64,000 bases of DNA from Hirundichthys speculiger (Eukaryota; Chordata; Actinopteri; Beloniformes; Exocoetidae), in NCBI GenBank assembly GCA_018398805.1, contig JAGFBZ010000373.1:1054001-1118000 (forward strand), written 5' to 3'. The position numbers and the translations under genes are program-made. Shown here piece by piece: positions 37,721 through 47,576 of the stretch. Under the pieces are notes generated by a model, which was not told where the DNA came from, did no database searches, and was given only the letters and a program-made list of their open reading frames with translations. Each line of letters opens with the position of its first letter. Within the stretch, counting starts at the first letter, position 1.

Positions 37721-38764
37721 TATAGTGCAACATAAGCTCCAGGTGAGTGTACTGTAGTGTGTGAATTCATGCATTTGGAAATGAGTTAACTGTTCTTGTA
37801 TTTTTTAGGAAATAAATAAGACTAAATGAAATATATTCATTATTTGGAAAATGCTCTGGTTGGTTGTGGCAGTAGCTAAGTTGACAAAGTGGTTATGGCA
37901 TAATGTGTCTGAAGAGTGAAAAAAATGATCTTGTTGTGCTTGTGTAAAAAAATCAGCTGAAACCTTGTTTCTTCTAAAGAACATGTTGGTGATGTTATAT
38001 TAACCTTGTTTTTAAATTGCTGCTCTGCAATTTTAGCCATCATTTGGAGGGCTCTGCCTTAGTGGACCCCAGTTTACGTGGAAGACTTACTCAAATTATA
38101 CTCCAACACACTCCCTCAGGACCTAAATGCGTAAAGAAGTGCATGAAGCTTGAGGCTTCAAAAGCGATCGATGACTAAATGCACATTATATGGGACCTGG
38201 ACCAAGTAGCCAGGAAATTTGAAATTTACTTTTCTGTCTCTTCCATCGTTACTTTTGAGTTTTTTAGTTGCTTCTGTCATGGCTTTGTGAGCTAGCTAGT
38301 CGATATGTGACAGTATCATAAAGTGATATGTAGTTATCACAAGAGACCAGGACAGGAGTCTTGATAGTTTGGTCACTCTTGTCAATAGCAGGGCTAGCAA
38401 GAGCTTGACAATGTGCCCTAAAAATAATCAAATATTCCTTCAAATAAAATTTAAACTGTTATTTTAACATGAAAAAAAAAACTCCTTGGTTTTGCTATAA
38501 GTTATAAATTTCAGGAAATCTAGTGACAGTGTAACTGGCCCTGTTATATATGCTATAGAAACAGAAAATCAGATAAAATTGTAATGTGCATTAACATGAA
38601 AATGAATTCAACTTCATGCTTAAAAAAAAAAAAAAAAAAAAAACATCACAGCCTCCCATATTTAGGTAACCAGCATTTTCTTTGCAGATTAACCCTTCAA
38701 ACAAGAACAATCCAGTAAGAAGTAGCAAACCTCGGAAACATTTAGTATTGAGGATTACAAAGAG
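37720..38764. other. Non-coding stretch
   Basis: Probably includes the diverged remainder of family M copy 2. A run of 22 A lies at about 38,622-38,643. No gene is supported. Confidence 0.35.
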
Positions 38765-38770
38765 GATATG

Positions 38771-39581
38771 TATGGAGCGATAGGAGTGCCACATTAATAA
38801 ATAAATAAATAAATAAATAAATGTGGAAATAAAAAGAGAAATACATAAATAAATAAATATATGTGGAAATATAAAGAGAAATTAATAAATGTGGAAATAT
38901 AAAAAATAAATAAAATATAAAGAGAAATAAATATATAAAAATATGTGGAAATCTAAAAGGAAATAAATAAATAATGTGGAAATATAAAGGGAATAAATAA
39001 ATAAATAAAATGTGGAAATATAAAGAGAAAAATAAATAAATGAAAAGGAAAAATCATCTTTAATTTTCGTATTGCATTTGCTTTTCCTTTTTGGCACTCC
39101 TGTGACACAAGGATAAAGCAATGACAAAACGCTTGGTGGACTGAGCTGTCAATCAAATGGCTCTGGGCGGGGCTTCCTGTCCAGGATGGATAGTTGTTCC
39201 CTGATCACTGGATTTCTGCCTGGCGGTATGGGCGCTAACTCATAGATATGTATGCTAGCGTTTAGCCTGACATCACCAGCGCTTAGGGAGGACGTGCAGA
39301 CGAGTCATGTAGTTTGACTGATAACGGTGGAAAAGTAAATATGGAAAACGTGGAGGAGTTAAGGAGAGGTGTTCAACAAGAACTTTTAAGAATTGCTCGG
39401 TGTGTGGATGAAAATGTTCAGCCGGACTACATTCTGAGGATGGTAGAAGATGTCAGCGAAAGTCTTGGGCAAATATCTGCACTGACCGATACAGACATTG
39501 ATCCTGTTGTGTGGCACAATCTTGAAGAGGTAATACTTTATTCACAGCCTAAAATTCTACCATGTCATGTTATCAGTAAGC
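38771..39581. repeat. Left arm of the palindrome
   Basis: Order from the outside: 20-bp terminal motif, AATAAATA-rich zone to about 39,045, then TTTGGCACTCCTGTGACACA, a GGGCGGGGCTTCCTGTCC segment, GTATGGGCGCTAACTC and the exon. Arm lengths differ (811 versus 791 bp), mostly in the AAAT zone, as expected of slippage. Confidence 0.9.
39341..39529 (+). CDS. Candidate first exon of a transposon gene, left-arm copy
   Basis: An ATG in AAATATGGAA opens a 63-codon frame: MENVEELRRGVQQELL, then RIARCVDENVQPDYILRMVE, then DVSESLGQISALTDTDIDPV and VWHNLEE. It is followed by GT (GAGGTAATAC). The acidic, leucine-spaced sequence looks helical. I recall similar N-terminal exons ahead of integrase-core transposases in fish, but this is memory, not a search. 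No downstream exon lies in the 325-bp spacer, so the exon is orphaned. The open frame also extends 9 codons upstream of the ATG. The donor GTAATA is weaker than the GTAGGT of the other arm. Confidence 0.5.
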
Positions 39582-39906
39582 TTTTTCGATTTATACACAA
39601 GTCTGTAGAAGACGGTTGTCAAGTTCACATGCTGTATATGATGAATACATAACGTGTAATATATATTCATCATATACTAGCCACAGCTGAAACTTGTGCA
39701 GGTTATCATGGGTTGAGGAGTAACAAGCTACATGTAAAAGGATTATGTTATTATATTACAAAATCAGCTTAATTAGTTAAAGTATGTACTCATGAGGAAA
39801 AAGTATGTATTAAAAGTACAATTCACTAATCAAAGTGAGATTACAAAAAGGTTATATCTGAATATTTTCCCTTTTTTTAAAAGCCTTTTTGCAATTTTTT
39901 TTTATT
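39582..39906. other. Spacer of the palindrome
   Basis: 325 bases of AT-rich unique sequence without an open frame or a recognisable exon. It separates the two converging exons. Confidence 0.6.
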
Positions 39907-40697
39907 GCTTACTGATAACATGACATGGTAGAATTTTAGGCTGTGAATAAAGTACCTACCTCTTCAAGATTGTGCCACACAACAGGATCAATGTCTGTAT
40001 CGGTCAGTGCAGATATTTGCCCAGGACTTTCGCTGACATCTTCTACCATCCTCAGAATGTAGTCCGGGTGAACATTTTCATCCACACACCGAGCAATTCT
40101 TAAAAGTTCTTGTTGAACACCTCTCCTTAACTCCTCCACATTTTCCATATTTACTTTTCCACCGTTATCAGTCAAATTACATGAGTTGTCTGCACGTCCT
40201 CCTCAGCGCTGGTGATGTCAGGCTAAACGCTAGCATACATATCTATGAGTTAGCGCCCATACCGCCAGGCAGAAATCCAGTGATCAGGGAACGACTATCC
40301 ATCCTGGACAGGAAGCCCCGCCCAGAGCCATTTGATTGACAGCTCAGTCCACCAAGCGTTTTGTCATTGCTTTATCCTTGTGTCACAGGAGTGCCAAAAA
40401 GGAAAAGCAAATGCAATACGAAAATTAAAGATGATTTTCCTTTTAATTTATTTCTCTTTATATTTCCACATTTATTTATTTATTTATTTCCCTTTATATT
40501 CCACATTTATTTATTTATTTCCTTTTATATTTCCACATATATTTATTTATTTCTCTTATATTTCCATATATTTATTTTATTATTTATTTCTCTTTATATT
40601 TCCACATATATTTATTTATTTATTTATTTATTTCTCTTTATATTTCCACATTTATTTATTTATTTATTTATTAATGTGGCACTCCTATCGCTCCATA
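39907..40697. repeat. Right arm of the palindrome
   Basis: Reverse complement of the left arm. Few substitutions are visible in the unique part (for example CGTTCCCTGATCAC against GTGATCAGGGAAC). The far end is CTCCTATCGCTCCATA, then the GATATG duplication. Confidence 0.9.
39960..40148 (-). CDS. Candidate first exon, right-arm copy
   Basis: Same 63-codon exon as at 39,341-39,529, read towards it from the other side. Only two residues differ: ENVHPDY for ENVQPDY and SESPGQ for SESLGQ. It ends CTTGAAGAG followed by GTAGGT, a strong consensus splice donor. That both copies stayed open argues for recent origin or arm-to-arm gene conversion rather than selection for two proteins. Function unknown. 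Confidence 0.5.
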
Positions 40698-40704
40698 GAT
40701 ATGT

Positions 40705-41340
40705 GGCACATCACTATACCCTATTTATTCAAATGTTTCTCTCCCCTCTAGCTTTCCATCATTTATATTTTTGTTCTCCATTTTTTAACTGGGACACTTG
40801 GGAGCAGCACAAAAAAATAAATAAGCCATGTTCTCTACATTATCAAAGCAGACACAAATACACATGCAACAAAAAAACTGCCAAAGACTTGAATGTCTGC
40901 TCCTCCAGGGATAAAAGCACATAATGACCAATTCAGGCCAATATGGTTCAAAGATTATACACGGCAGAGAAAGAAAGACAGACATGAAAAATTGAAGACA
41001 CTGTTGGAGGTCAGTATAGAAAGGATTTGAAAATATAAAGCAGAAGAATGAAAAAGGAGACGGAGGACTGAAGAGTGAAAAAAATGTTTAACATGGTAAA
41101 AAACATACAAGAGCAGATGATTTCTGACTTTGAAAGATTTTACTTTAAAAATGTAATTGTCAAGAAAAGACTGTTGACCGACGACAGTCAGTGGTCAAAA
41201 TACAAAACTGTCTTATTACATCACTGGCAAAAAAAAAAAAAAAACCTTAAGTGCCCTGGGATGTGTCCAGCTTTGGCTGAGCAGCCTGAACATTTTTTTT
41301 TTTTTTTTTTTTTTTCCAGTTTACATGCTGGTATGGTTTC
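40705..41340. other. Non-coding stretch
   Basis: No gene is supported. Poly-A and poly-T runs lie near 41,230 and 41,296-41,315. Confidence 0.4.
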
Positions 41341-41344
41341 CAGG

Positions 41345-41384
41345 GGCCCATTTCGGAAAGGAGGCACATTAGACTCGACAAAAC

Positions 41385-41423
<39 letters not shown>

Positions 41424-42262
41424 ATTTCCGAGACTATCCAAAGACATCAATGGAGCTCCATTACTGTGATTCACCATGGCAACACTAACAGAAAAGATCT
41501 CCCAACCTGGGTTTCTGCAGAAATGTAAGTCCGAATGAAGATGCTCTAAACCAAATGTTCTCTACTCACAGAAGAGGAAGCAGAATACTAATAAAAAGTT
41601 ATTTTAAATCATAAATGATATCAACTTCTAAATAATGTAGGTTACCTGAAAGCCTTCTTTGATCACTCTTATTTGTGGCTACTGAAAAAAAAACAATATT
41701 AAAATGTCTTTAGATTCATATGTGTATAATTCAAAGGGAAAAAAGATAAGGAAATTCCTTATGAGCAAGGCTATTATTCTCACAGCTCTGAATATGTCCC
41801 TTTCTAATAGAGTATGTTCGGCATCCCTGCCGTTATTAATAAATACTGACATTGGCAAATGATAAGAATAAAATGAACTAACCCAAGGTATTTTATGTGA
41901 AGTATGGCCATATGATGGGTGATATGTGATGTGTATTTGTGATGAAGACTAAGCTCATGTAGGCCTATAAAAGCTATGTAACTGCAGAAAACAGACCTAA
42001 AACACTCTCAAAAAAATAAAATAAAAAAAAGGTATCATAAATAGTGACAGCTGTCTTGACCACAGTAAACCACTTTGATCCTCAATATACATTCTTGTTG
42101 CAAATGGAACATGTCACTGTTCGTCTCCAAAATGTGCATTATATGATTGATTATTTAATGAAACTGTATCGGTTTCATCGTCATGAAGGGGAAGAGACAG
42201 AAAGAAACTTGGGGTTTGTGGAAGTGAACCTGGGGTTGGTTTCAGAAAGCAGGTATCCTTAC
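41345..42262 (-). repeat. Non-autonomous repeat family M, copy 3
   Basis: Left end CCCATTTCGGAAAGGAGGCA; right end ACCTGGGGTTGGTTTCAGAA, reversed relative to copy 1. GTGATTCACCATGGCAACAC and GAAAAGATCTCCCAACCTGG mirror copy 1 internal words. A C35 tract (41,387-41,421) sits within its left end. ATGAAGGGGAAGAGACAG near 42,183 matches the reversed copy 1 sequence. Confidence 0.65.
41387..41421. repeat. C35 homopolymer
   Basis: Thirty-five consecutive C residues between CAAAACAA and AAATTTCCG inside repeat family M copy 3. The neighbouring poly-Pro and poly-Gly frames are artefacts. Confidence 0.95.
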
Positions 42263-42269
42263 CTGTTCA

Positions 42270-43029
42270 CTGTTTAGGTGTTAGTTTTTGTTTGGATCCT
42301 GACTGTAATTAATAATTTTTTTTTCGTTGATGTTAGCACTGCAAAGAAACCAGTGTTTGGCATGAATATGTTTAGTTATGGTGTGTGGAGAGAGTACTCT
42401 AAAAGTGCTGATGGTATAGTTTATTTTAATGTAAAATGCTGATTTTTCTGCTTGAGTAAATAACACCAAAACATATAGAAATAAAAATCACTTAGAATTT
42501 TGAAAAAAACAAGAAAAAATAAAACTGAAAAACAAAAGCATAAAACACAGAATCCCACCTGGGAAATTTCATCAGTGTCACACAACACTTATGTTTTTAG
42601 TCCTTTTTCAGGCATATAATCTGATAGATTCAATGTGATATTACAAAACAGGGGGCTCTTACTATACCCCTGACTCCAAATGAGAGAGAAACTCAGTTAG
42701 TCACAGTCGCAAACACATTGATCCCATAATAAGATTATTCAAATTTAGTGACTTTTTCAAAATTTAGTGACTTTTTTTCCCCTCCTTAGCTTTTGGCCTC
42801 TTGGTCTGTTCCATATGTTGTTTTTTTGAAGTATAAAGAATGCTTTTGTTCATCTCACATCATAATGCATTCAATATTCAAACATAGATCAGACAAAGGC
42901 AAGGTCAACACTGGCATATGGATCAGAGAAAACAGAAAAACAGACAACACATGAACACAAGTCTGCATATTTAACAGTAGCTACACCCCTGAGTGTTTGG
43001 TTTAGTTTTGAACTAGCAGTAGGTCTTAC
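42270..43029. other. Non-coding stretch
   Basis: No gene is supported. A short tandem word (AAATTTAGTGACTTTTT) is repeated near 42,735-42,775. Confidence 0.4.
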
Positions 43030-43233
43030 CTCACTGACACGGGGAATATCTCCCCAGTCTTCACCAATACGCCTTATCGCAATCAGGGGAACCCCTGGAG
43101 TCCTACTAATGTTTTTGCCTCTATAAAAGTCAAAATGAGCTAATATTTTGAATGAAATAGTGGAATGTCTCAGCATCACCATCTGATATGTCCCATTAGG
43201 AATAAAATATGGGTTCATGACATTTGCATGACA
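43030..43233 (-). CDS. Candidate lone internal exon, unknown protein
   Basis: The minus strand has an uninterrupted 68-codon block containing NPYFIPNGTYQMVMLRHST, then ISFKILAHFDFYRGKNISRT and PGVPLIAIRRIGEDWGDIPR. It ends GTCAGTGAG followed by GTAAGA, a near-ideal splice donor, in phase 0. The composition is protein-like (mixed, no low complexity, D/E/R/W present), unlike the other open frames here. The only nearby acceptor, CGCAG at 43,234-43,238, lacks a good pyrimidine tract, and the TATG repeat just upstream is odd for a real intron end. I do not recognise the family. It could be a host-gene exon, a retained fragment of an unknown transposon, or chance. Confidence 0.35.
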
Positions 43234-43239
43234 CTGCGT

Positions 43240-44490
43240 TCGGCATATACATACATACATACGGAATGAGACTTTAACAAGTTAATATCTATTAATTACA
43301 GACAAAACAAAAGAAAAAAGCATTTTATTACACTTTTTTCAGTTCTCTAAACACATAAAAAGTTTGTTTGGCCTCTGTGAATAAGCAGTGTCATCAACTT
43401 ACTCACTTTGTTGCTGTGTTGAGTAAGTATTTTATTGTGTATATTGTATATATGATAGGCGACAAATCTAGCAACCTTAAAAAGTTTACATACTTTATGT
43501 TTTTTTTTTTTATAGCAGCAAAAATCGCACATTGGTACAAAACACGTAAAATGTTATATACAACAGCTGTTACTGCAAATCTCATGAACCAGTTTGAAAC
43601 CTCTTTTTTTATATATATAAAATGCATCTATGTTGTAAAACTGATTGTTTGACACTTATGTACTCATCAATATTGGACCATTGGACTATCAACAATCTGA
43701 CTTGACAGTGTTGAAACACTTAAACACACTCGTGGCCATGGGAAAGGTGCATTGCTGTGTGATCTTGCAAATATTTTGAGATTTAATCTGCATTATAAAG
43801 TAAAACAGATCACTAGTTTCTTCCACTGATCGCACCGATGCTTCTCTTTGAGGATTATAGGAGCACCTCGGACAAAGCTTTGTTAATGAACAAACAACTT
43901 AAAGAAATAAACCTGAGGAAGTGAACCTAAGTGAACTAAAATCAGTCATGTTTATAACATGACTTTTAAAGTGTATTATAAAAAGAACAGACACCAAATT
44001 CACAAATCCCCTCATATTGTCCCTTCTTTAAACCATGTAAAACTTAACATATTTGTCTATTCATTGACATATACGGTATGTGACATGTAAAACAATTTAG
44101 GGAAAATCCATGTCTGATGTACATTTTGTCAAAGACCCAGCTCAAGTGCAGAACATAAAGGAGGAGATCATACATTACTTTTAAAATATTTAACAGAAAT
44201 TGAGTAAAAAAAAAAAAAAACATGCAAATCAGTAACATCAGCACTGCATGTAGAGTCTAGACACATGAACTGGACAACCTTAGCCAGCCCATAAACACAC
44301 AAACCCCACAAGGAAAGATCCCCCTAACTGCCCGGTAACTTAAATGGCTGCAGCCAATTAGCCAACTCAGGTGTAAAGAGTTCGCTGATTACTTCCCGTC
44401 AGCCACCCCTCCTGGAATACAGCCTCAAAGGACTTTAGAAGGTGGGTTATATGCAAGCCTTGAGTTTTCCATTTCATGAAGAGAGATAAC
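43240..44490. other. Non-coding stretch
   Basis: Short CATA run at 43,247-43,261, poly-A at about 44,206-44,220. No gene is supported. Confidence 0.4.
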
Positions 44491-44496
44491 TTAACC

Positions 44497-44796
44497 CTGA
44501 AAAAGAGGGTTAAGTCAAGCCTGTTTCAGAAACTGGGATAACTTATAGTCATCGTCTGTTACAATGGTTACTAATGGTAACTTACTGTGAGAACTCAACT
44601 TGGTTGAGAGCACGTTTTGTTCCACATACCTCGAGTTTCTCTCCTCGCCTTTATGAAGCTGAATTGGGTTTAATTCAATTGACCTTGTATTGATCGACAT
44701 TAGATTTTACATTGTGCATTTTGGACAAGTCTGGATAATAACATCCTTTTTATTGATTGAAGTGGTGGTAATTGCCTCTATTTGCTTTGGAAAAGT

Positions 44797-44830
<34 letters not shown>

Positions 44831-45635
44831 TAGATAGTTTAGCATACCCTGATAAATGTTCAAAGAGCATGACGTCTAACATTTTTCTGCACAGATACAT
44901 AACCCACATACATGATCTGATACTTCTGTACATCACAAATATCATGTGTCCTATCTCCTTACTTTACGCAAAATACCCTATATGGGTTGTTTTATTCCGT
45001 TAGCTTCAGGCATGTAAAACTGTGAGACAAGTGGCCTGACTAGACAGTTTTTACTCCCAAAGAGCATGTTGTGTTTCAGTTACCTGTCTGAATGATGTTT
45101 TTATAGTTCATCTTCAACTACTTTATAAGTAGTTGTGTTTTGTTTTGTTTCTTTTCATGCAGGTGAAATCCTGCTGGCAAAGTCAGTCATTGGGAATAGC
45201 ACACCTACATTCCACCACTTGTCACTCTTGTCATGCTATGAAATAACAGCCATTAAATATTTATACTACACTTTCACTCGCTCTGCAATTTGTCCCTCAT
45301 TAACTGTCTTACCTTTCCCTTTTTTCCGCCACAGACTTTTCTGCAGAAAGCCATGCTAAAATATATCATGTGATTGCAATAAAAGTAGGACTATCTCTTC
45401 TGTTTTAGTGGTGTTGCAATGGTGAATTGTGGTAACAGTGCACAAGTGTCTTTTTATAGTTGCAGTAACTCAGAGTCAACATACTCAGAGTTGACAGAGC
45501 CAACTCAAAACCCCCATTTAGAAATAGTAAATTTGAAGTTTCTTAACTTAGGGTTTGTCGACTGTTTTTTTTGTTGTTGTTGGTGTTTTTTAAACTCTGA
45601 CCTTATTGAACCCATCTGTCTGAAACAGACTCGTA
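44497..45635 (+). repeat. Non-autonomous repeat family M, copy 4 with internal insertion
   Basis: Starts near AGGGTTAAGTCAAGCCTGTT and TCAGAAACTGGGATAACTT, ends near ATCTGTCTGAAACAGACTCG. TATGAAGCTGAATTGGGTTT and GTGTTGCAATGGTGAATTGT match copy 1. It is about 550 bp longer than copy 1 because of extra sequence, including the GATA run, between about 44,710 and 45,160. Confidence 0.6.
44796..44836. repeat. GATA tetranucleotide microsatellite
   Basis: About ten ATAG units inside repeat family M copy 4. Confidence 0.95.
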
Positions 45636-45639
45636 AAGT

Positions 45640-47468
45640 ACCACATGGCTGTCACACTGTAAATGAGAAAATAAGTAGATGAATAGATACGTACATAATA
45701 TTGTTTTATATCCTATACATATCAGGTGATTTTTCTGACAACATCAGTCTTTTTTGTGGTTGAGTTTTATACTTTTTTTTTCTATGTTTTGTTTTTACTA
45801 AAGTTTGGAAGATGTGGCTTGTGCAGATGAACGTGACTCATGCATCCTCTACGTAAGGTCATGAAGGTTTCAAATACAGTTTACTATTTCTGTAAATGTT
45901 CTGTCCATTATAAACGTTTATCTGCAAGAGAGTTAAGACAGACAACAAATATGTTACGTTACATGTTGATGAACACAAGTTCACTCAAATTATATTTCTG
46001 TGAACAACTCAGTCAAAATGTGACTCTCGGAGCTACTACTTGGCAGATCTTCCTTCACATTGCAGTCGGATGCATCAAATTCTGTTGACATTCCACTGTT
46101 TTCTAGAAATTTATATGCTGGTTACTTATTTACCAACACTGCTGGCTGCTCTGCAGTCCAGTCATTCGCCTGAATTATATGTGTTCCCCTAAAGTTGTGC
46201 CAAAAAAATAAAGTTTCTTACCTGTGTTTCCAATTTGTCCTGGTATGACTTGTTTGAAATATTGCCTAAAAAAAAACAATAGTCTCAAAATGTGGCTACC
46301 GGTATATGGTGGTAATTTGGAGCCCTGGAAACCCTCCCCAGTTATTCATGCGCCCAGTGAGGCAAGTGGAAATTAAATTATCTCCCCTGCAGACCTGTAT
46401 TCCCTGTTGTTGAGCAACATCTAATCTGATTTGTTCCGTAATGTTCCTCAGTCACAATTAAAATGCTAATTCCTTATCACCCTCTTGCAAAGGTTTGTTG
46501 GTACAATAATTAGTATCTACATGCCTCTAACTGAAAAAGACATTCCACACAAAATGCAGATTGGTGCTGTGCATCTTCTTGAGGTGGTAATTAATATTCT
46601 TCTCTTATATCTGTCATAGATTGTTACTCTCAATGTACCTCTGCAATGACTCAAGGAACGACTACCAATATAAAACAATATTATGCTCTATAGCCACTGC
46701 AAGAATAAAATCACTTGTGGAAAGGCTTAAATTCAAGCTGTGTCAAAATCTATCAAATCTTCTTCAGGATAAACTTACACTACATGGGGTTATCTACCCA
46801 TAAATTCACAAGAAAAAGTAAAAAATGTCAGCTCCTTAGAGTCAGACAAAGATAACTGATGAAAAAGGACAATATCTGATCTTTGTCAAGTGACATACAG
46901 TGAACATACAAAGCTATCGAGCTGGTATGTTTAATGCAAGTAAAAAGACATGCGTATGATGCTCAGAATGACAAGATTAGAAAGACAGAGATGGATGCAG
47001 AATCATTCCTAATAAGTAAGAAAGCTTTTCTTAATAAAATGGTGCAGCTCATTAGTTGCTTTCTCTTCAGCTCATTAGCTGTGTTTGACCCACTAATGAA
47101 ATGTTGCAGGAGAAAAAAAATTCCAGTTAGACACTTTTCCATTTTGAAACGAAAATAGGTTGCAGAATCATTAGAATGTGTCAAGATGGGCTGTGTTGCA
47201 CATCTTGGCCAAAAACACAAGAAAAATAAAATTGGCATATTATGTTCTTTCATAAATAACTTTCATGCCAGCAACTATTGGCTGTTTTCTTATTTAGTAG
47301 TGGATAAGGCTCAAGATTCATGGGATCTATAATTTAAATGAAATTTTGGTTTTTACAAACTTATTTTGAAAAGAAGTCTGGATTCTTGCAAGACTGGTGA
47401 GATCTTGAGAGGATTCACCTTACCAGGCTCCAACACAGAAAGCAATGCTGACTTTGCCTCTTTTTTTT
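45640..47468. other. Non-coding stretch with a possible conserved block
   Basis: No gene is supported. From about 46,330 to 46,580 the sequence is repeat-poor and rich in homeodomain-type cores (AATTAAAATGCTAATT, ATAATTAG), as in vertebrate conserved non-coding elements. This is inference from texture. Confidence 0.35.
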
Positions 47469-47471
47469 CAC

Positions 47472-47475
47472 ATAT

Positions 47476-47557
<82 letters not shown>
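47472..47557. repeat. TA microsatellite beside the hAT insertion
   Basis: About 80 bases of alternating TA ending 11 bases before the hAT target duplication. Tyr-Ile frames over it are artefacts. Confidence 0.95.
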
Positions 47558-47561
<4 letters not shown>

Positions 47562-47576
47562 GGATGATATATGATT

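Larger units (their letters stand above)
38771..40697. mobile_element. 1.9-kb palindromic (foldback) transposon with 6-bp target duplication
   Basis: The left arm (38,771-39,581) and right arm (39,907-40,697) are near-identical reverse complements around a spacer of 325 bp. Both ends read TATGGAGCGATAGGAGTGCC. The 6-bp word GATATG stands directly outside each end (38,765-38,770 and 40,698-40,703), as expected of a target duplication made on insertion. Each arm has an outer AATAAATA-rich zone with repeated TGTGGAAATATAAAGAGAAA units and an inner unique part with one open exon. A 6-bp duplication is the size reported for IS3EU elements (Dada is 6-7), but superfamily assignment is inference. Confidence 0.9.

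Noticed and set aside
38882..39156. Outward-facing open frames in both palindrome arms, with Phe/Ile/Tyr-rich tails
   Set aside because: They translate the AAAT-rich zone; their presence in both arms follows from arm identity.
41247..41488. Poly-Pro and poly-Gly frames
   Set aside because: Products of the C35 tract.
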